This document shows positions 61,041-64,000 of a stretch of 64,000 bases of DNA, piece after piece. The DNA is from RGIG8306 sp964566025 (lineage in GTDB: Bacteria; Bacillota; Clostridia; Lachnospirales; Lachnospiraceae). The position numbers were made by a program, and so were the translations under genes. The number at the start of each line of letters is the position of its first letter. Position 1 is the first letter of the stretch. The DNA is taken from NCBI GenBank assembly GCA_964566025.1, contig CAZMHF010000001.1, positions 39,152 through 103,151 on the forward strand. The letters are read 5' to 3'. The notes under the pieces were generated by a model. It was not told where the DNA came from and ran no database searches. It saw nothing but the letters and a program-made list of their open reading frames with translations.

Positions 61041-63299
61041 TTACATTTTACGTGTCAATAAATCGTTTAATTCGATAATTAATTCTCTCAATTCGTCGTT
61101 TGTAATCTCACCATTGTTGCGCAAAGCGTATAATGGATTTCCATCAAGCATATTCTCAATCATTTTTGCCGTAATAGCTTCACTACGTGTTTTAAAGATG
61201 GCTGAATTTTTAACAAAACGTTCAAACACCAGCGCTTGTGTACGTGGATTTTTTAACAAATCAGAAATGGTTGTTGTTTCATCTACGATTAGTGGAATTT
61301 CCGTTGTTGAATTCACTTGAATATGCTTTTTCAAAATGATTTCACGAGATGATTTGCCAATTTGAACTTCATACAATCCATCATTAACATACCAATCGCT
61401 AATTTCCTCGTTATACCACGCAAATGAGCGCTTATTAAGCTGCATAGTAATGGTTTTTGTTTCGTTTGGCTCAAGATAGATCTTGGCAAATTCTTTTAAT
61501 TCACGAATTGGTTTTGACATCGGCTGCGCCAAATCTGCAACATATAATTGTACAACTTCTTTTCCTGGTAATGCCCCTGTATTCGTAACATCCACACTAA
61601 CTTGCAAAATCTCGTTGTCCTTCATCTCTTTTTTGTCTAAAACTAGATTGGAATATTCAAAAGTTGTATAACTTAATCCGTAACCAAACGGGAATAACAC
61701 ATCTAGTTTTTTCTTATCATAATAACGATATCCAACGAAAATACCTTCTGCGTAATCTACGTTCTTTCCATCACCTGGGAAATTGAGATACGAAGGTGTA
61801 TCTTCTAGGCGAAGTGGATAGGTCTCAGGCAAGCGACCGCTTGGATTTACCTTTCCAAATAATACATCTGCTGTTGCTCCACCAATTGCATCGCCACCTA
61901 AATATACATCAACTACGGCCGATACTTTGTCGATCCATGGCATTTCAACAGGTGAACCGTGATGCAATACAACGATAACTTTTTTGTTCACTTCACAAAT
62001 CGCATCAATTAATGCATTTTGAATTTTAGGAAGACGCATATGCTTGCGATCATATCCTTCTGATTCGTAGGAATCTGGAAGACCTGCAAATACGACAACG
62101 GCACTTGCACTTTTTGCACTCATAACGGCTTGGTTAAATAGGCGCTCATTTTTTTCGTCATTTGTGCTATCATATCCGCGCGAATAACCAATCAACTCAT
62201 ATTTTATAGCTGCTTTCATTGCACTTGTTACTTTTTCGCTCAAAATATGCGAGCTTCCGCCACCTTGGTAGCGAGGTTTTTCTGCAAATTCGCCGATGAA
62301 TGTAATGCCGTCCATCCCTTCACGAAGAGGTAACACTTGCTGGTCATTTTTTAAAAGTACAATGGATTCACTTGCTAATCGTCTAGCTTCTTCATGGTGT
62401 GCTTTTTTGTCGAATTCCCCTGGCAGCTTACGCACCGTATAATTGTTAATAAATTCCAAAATACGAAGAACACTTTTGTCCAATGCTTCCATTGATAATT
62501 CGCCGCTTTGAACAGCTTTTATGATTTCACCATCATTCATCCCTTGATTTCCAGGCATCTCTAAATCAAGACCTGCCTCAATGCCTTTTGGACGATTTCT
62601 CACAGCCGTCCAATCGGACATCACAAAACCACGATATCCCCATTCATTTCGTAAAATATCAGTTAATAAATATTTATTTTCGCTAACTTGTTCACCATTT
62701 AGAAGGTTATATGAGCACATAATAGACCATGGGCGAGTGGTTTTTACACATTCTTCAAACGCACTTAAATAAATTTCGCGTAAGGTTCTCTCACTCATAT
62801 TCGAGGAACTTGTCAATCGGCGATATTCTTGATTATTTGCAGCGAAATGTTTTAGAGCAACACCCACATTTTTCTTTTGAACCCCATGAATGTAATGCGA
62901 TCCTAATTGTCCTGTCAAATACGGATCTTCCGATAAATATTCGAAATTTCGTCCACATAATGGAGAACGCTTGATGTTAATTGCAGGGCCCAATAGAATT
63001 GATATATTCTCCGCATTACACTCTTCTCCTAATACTTCACCTAAATCACGCATTGCTTGACGATCAAAGGAGCATGCCATCAATGAGCCAGTTGGAAAAC
63101 AAACGGCTTTGATTGAATTATTTATGTCGTCTTTATCTGCCAAAATATCTTGTTTGCGAAGACCATGAGGTCCGTCACAAAACATCAACGCTGGCACTCC
63201 TAAACGGGGAATCCCTTGCGTATGCCAACAATCACTTCCTGAACAAAAGGAAGCCTTCTCTTCTAATGTCATATTCGATAATACATCATTGATATCCAT
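61041..63299 (-). CDS. GH3-family beta-glycosidase, cytoplasmic
   Basis: A 752-residue glycoside hydrolase family 3 enzyme. The nucleophile is Asp229 in GFVMSDWTAV; KHFAANNQE near 150 and the acid/base region GLPDSYESEGYDRKHM near 390-405 match. The second domain and a fibronectin-type III domain (GKEVVQLYVADLAQPMSKPIRELK) follow. The last about 85 residues (from TTEIPLIVDETT) are extra and helical. No signal peptide, so it acts on imported beta-glucosides or similar oligosaccharides. It overlaps no gene; mgsA precedes it. Confidence 0.92.
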   Translation of the reverse strand: MDINDVLSNMTLEEKASFCSGSDCWHTQGIPRLGVPALMFCDGPHGLRKQDILADKDDINNSIKAVCFPTGSLMACSFDRQAMRDLGEVLGEECNAENISILLGPAINIKRSPLCGRNFEYLSEDPYLTGQLGSHYIHGVQKKNVGVALKHFAANNQEYRRLTSSSNMSERTLREIYLSAFEECVKTTRPWSIMCSYNLLNGEQVSENKYLLTDILRNEWGYRGFVMSDWTAVRNRPKGIEAGLDLEMPGNQGMNDGEIIKAVQSGELSMEALDKSVLRILEFINNYTVRKLPGEFDKKAHHEEARRLASESIVLLKNDQQVLPLREGMDGITFIGEFAEKPRYQGGGSSHILSEKVTSAMKAAIKYELIGYSRGYDSTNDEKNERLFNQAVMSAKSASAVVVFAGLPDSYESEGYDRKHMRLPKIQNALIDAICEVNKKVIVVLHHGSPVEMPWIDKVSAVVDVYLGGDAIGGATADVLFGKVNPSGRLPETYPLRLEDTPSYLNFPGDGKNVDYAEGIFVGYRYYDKKKLDVLFPFGYGLSYTTFEYSNLVLDKKEMKDNEILQVSVDVTNTGALPGKEVVQLYVADLAQPMSKPIRELKEFAKIYLEPNETKTITMQLNKRSFAWYNEEISDWYVNDGLYEVQIGKSSREIILKKHIQVNSTTEIPLIVDETTTISDLLKNPRTQALVFERFVKNSAIFKTRSEAITAKMIENMLDGNPLYALRNNGEITNDELRELIIELNDLLTRKM

Positions 63300-63322
63300 A
63301 TATTCACCTCACCATTTTATTC

Positions 63323-63799
63323 TTATAATTCATTTCTTGCACGATTGGCAACCGTCTCTTTAAAGTTAATCACATCGTGTGTATATTCTTGATCCATATA
63401 GTATGATGAAATCAAAAAGTCAGCAGTCGCCTTGTTATTTGCAAATGGAATGTCATAAACTTGTGCAATACGAAGTAGTGCTTTCACATCAGGATCATGT
63501 GGCTGGGCTGTTAGTGGATCTGAAAAGAAAATAACCATATCAATTTTGGCTTCTGAAATCTTGGCTCCGATTTGTTGGTCGCCGCCTAACGGTCCACTAT
63601 TATAGCCTTTTACGGTAAGTCCTGCTCGATCTGTCAACATCATAGCTGTTGTTCCTGTTCCACATAAATAATGGTTTTTCAATACATCACGATGTTTGCA
63701 ACACCACTCAATTAATGTGTTTTTCATATTATCATGTGCAATCAATGCGATGCTTTTTCGTTTTCCAATTACAAAAGGAATCTTGTCACTATTAATCAT
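63323..63799 (-). CDS. mgsA: Methylglyoxal synthase MgsA (canonical)
   Basis: MgsA turns dihydroxyacetone phosphate into methylglyoxal, a phosphate-releasing overflow from glycolysis. The 158-residue protein keeps all expected residues: AHD at 21-23, GGDQQIGA at 72-79 (catalytic Asp74), Asp94, His101 and Asp104 in SDPLTAQPHDPDVKALLR. AGGTGG favours ATG 63799 over a longer frame. It has a strong promoter of its own and stands before the GH3 gene, fitting a link to sugar flux. Confidence 0.95.
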   Translation of the reverse strand: MINSDKIPFVIGKRKSIALIAHDNMKNTLIEWCCKHRDVLKNHYLCGTGTTAMMLTDRAGLTVKGYNSGPLGGDQQIGAKISEAKIDMVIFFSDPLTAQPHDPDVKALLRIAQVYDIPFANNKATADFLISSYYMDQEYTHDVINFKETVANRARNEL

Positions 63800-63830
63800 A
63801 CTTTCCACCTACGTTCTTTTTTATAAACTA

Positions 63831-63859
63831 ATTATATCAAATTTTCTTTGCCATGTAAA
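63831..63859 (-). promoter_or_regulatory. mgsA (GH3-unit) promoter
   Basis: On the minus strand TTTACA (63854-63859) and TATAAT (63831-63836) are 17 bases apart, 30 bases before the mgsA start. Confidence 0.85.
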
Positions 63860-63878
63860 TGTACTAAATTGAATCAAG

Positions 63879-63917
63879 CAAAAAAAGCAACTACCATTTT
63901 ACAATACGTAGTTGCTT
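63879..63917 (-). terminator. Terminator of a gene beyond the right edge
   Basis: Arms AAGCAACTAC (63885-63894) and GTAGTTGCTT (63908-63917) pair perfectly; on the minus strand the hairpin is followed by a run of T (63885-63879). It ends a minus-strand transcript that starts to the right of the window. Confidence 0.85.
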
Positions 63918-63933
63918 AACTATGAATTAACGA

Positions 63934-63975
63934 ATCCCAACGGGATACGTCAATTCGGATACTCGAAATCCGCTT
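63934..63975. repeat. Short repeat with two small hairpins at the right edge
   Basis: ATCCCAACGGGAT (63934-63946) and CGGATACTCGAAATCCG (63956-63972) are imperfect palindromes. Words of it recur: GGATACTCG(A/T)AATCCGCTT at 12612-12630 (18 of 19 bases) and TCAATTCGGATACTC inverted at 14502-14516 (15 of 15). Nothing codes here clearly. Confidence 0.5.
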
Positions 63976-64000
63976 CGCTACTTTCTAGTGACCTCTATCC

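Noticed and set aside
60900..61041. Purine riboswitch before pnp
   Set aside because: Only 22 bases separate the GH3 and pnp genes and no purine-aptamer words are present.
1..64000. CRISPR array, tRNA or rRNA genes, insertion sequences
   Set aside because: No regularly spaced direct repeats, no cloverleaf-type GTTCGAATC arms in gaps, no transposase frames or terminal inverted repeats were found by eye.

Overview
This 64 kb window is a dense, low-GC bacterial core-genome segment from a Gram-positive anaerobe of the class Clostridia, most likely order Lachnospirales (Lachnospiraceae or a close relative). The evidence is gene order and family: a radical-SAM/DUF2344/RNase G/L21-Prp-L27/Obg/NadD/YqeK/RsfS block, lexA divergent from a LysM SOS gene, a glmS ribozyme, radC-mre-mrdA-minD-rodA-mgsA, miaB-mutS-mutL-miaA, AGGAGG ribosome binding sites almost everywhere, and a 961-residue PBP2 with a large internal insertion that I associate with this order. 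No tRNA, rRNA, CRISPR array, insertion sequence or prophage was seen. The species cannot be named from the sequence.

Layout. 1-1850 (+): the end of a histidine operon (hisA, hisIE). 1992-3203 (+): a lipoprotein of unknown function with its own promoter and terminator. 3315-11342 (+): translation and ribosome-assembly block (radical SAM protein, DUF2344 protein, RNase G, L21 leader, L21, Prp, L27, Obg, YhbY, NadD, YqeK, RsfS). 11386-12538: divergent lexA and a YneA-like SOS division inhibitor around two LexA boxes. 12630-14450 (-): glmS with its ribozyme leader. 14934-16753 (+): TtcA-like PP-loop protein and a Xer-type recombinase. Everything to the right is on the minus strand, so genes are transcribed from high to low coordinates: 18942-16778 (oxidoreductase, dUTPase, kinase-like protein); 25183-19018 (HlyD-like protein, YggS, SepF, YlmH, AroB, LspA, RluD); 34173-25842 (RadC, MreC, MreD, PBP2, MinD, RodA, a divergent methylglyoxal synthase, an S11-like lipoprotein), followed by a separately promoted P-loop gene; 46198-34248 (ProB, unknown protein, patatin, DUF896, FTHF cyclo-ligase, MiaB, MutS, MutL, MiaA, cystathionine-lyase-like PLP enzyme); 52274-46230 (PhoH, YbeY, lipid-II-flippase-like MATE protein, two flavoproteins); 57199-52481 (RNase HI, TyrS, AlaS, S21); 63799-57201 (canonical MgsA, GH3 beta-glucosidase, purine nucleoside phosphorylase, amidohydrolase, membrane-anchored MutS-like ATPase).

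How the genes work together. The left block couples ribosomal protein synthesis, L27 maturation and 50S assembly. The middle holds SOS control of DNA repair and division, and amino-sugar supply. The right two thirds hold cell-wall elongation and division, mismatch repair and tRNA hypermodification, translation, and purine/sugar salvage. The window is mostly ordinary housekeeping and I do not see a clear new defence or biosynthetic system. The most unusual points are: an elongation/division cluster without mreB, minC or minE; a rodA-linked methylglyoxal synthase with altered catalytic residues beside a canonical copy elsewhere; a rodA-linked S11-type lipoprotein without recognisable catalytic motifs; a HisIE protein carrying a decayed HisF/HisA-like half-barrel; and the uncharacterised radical SAM/DUF2344 pair next to RNase G.
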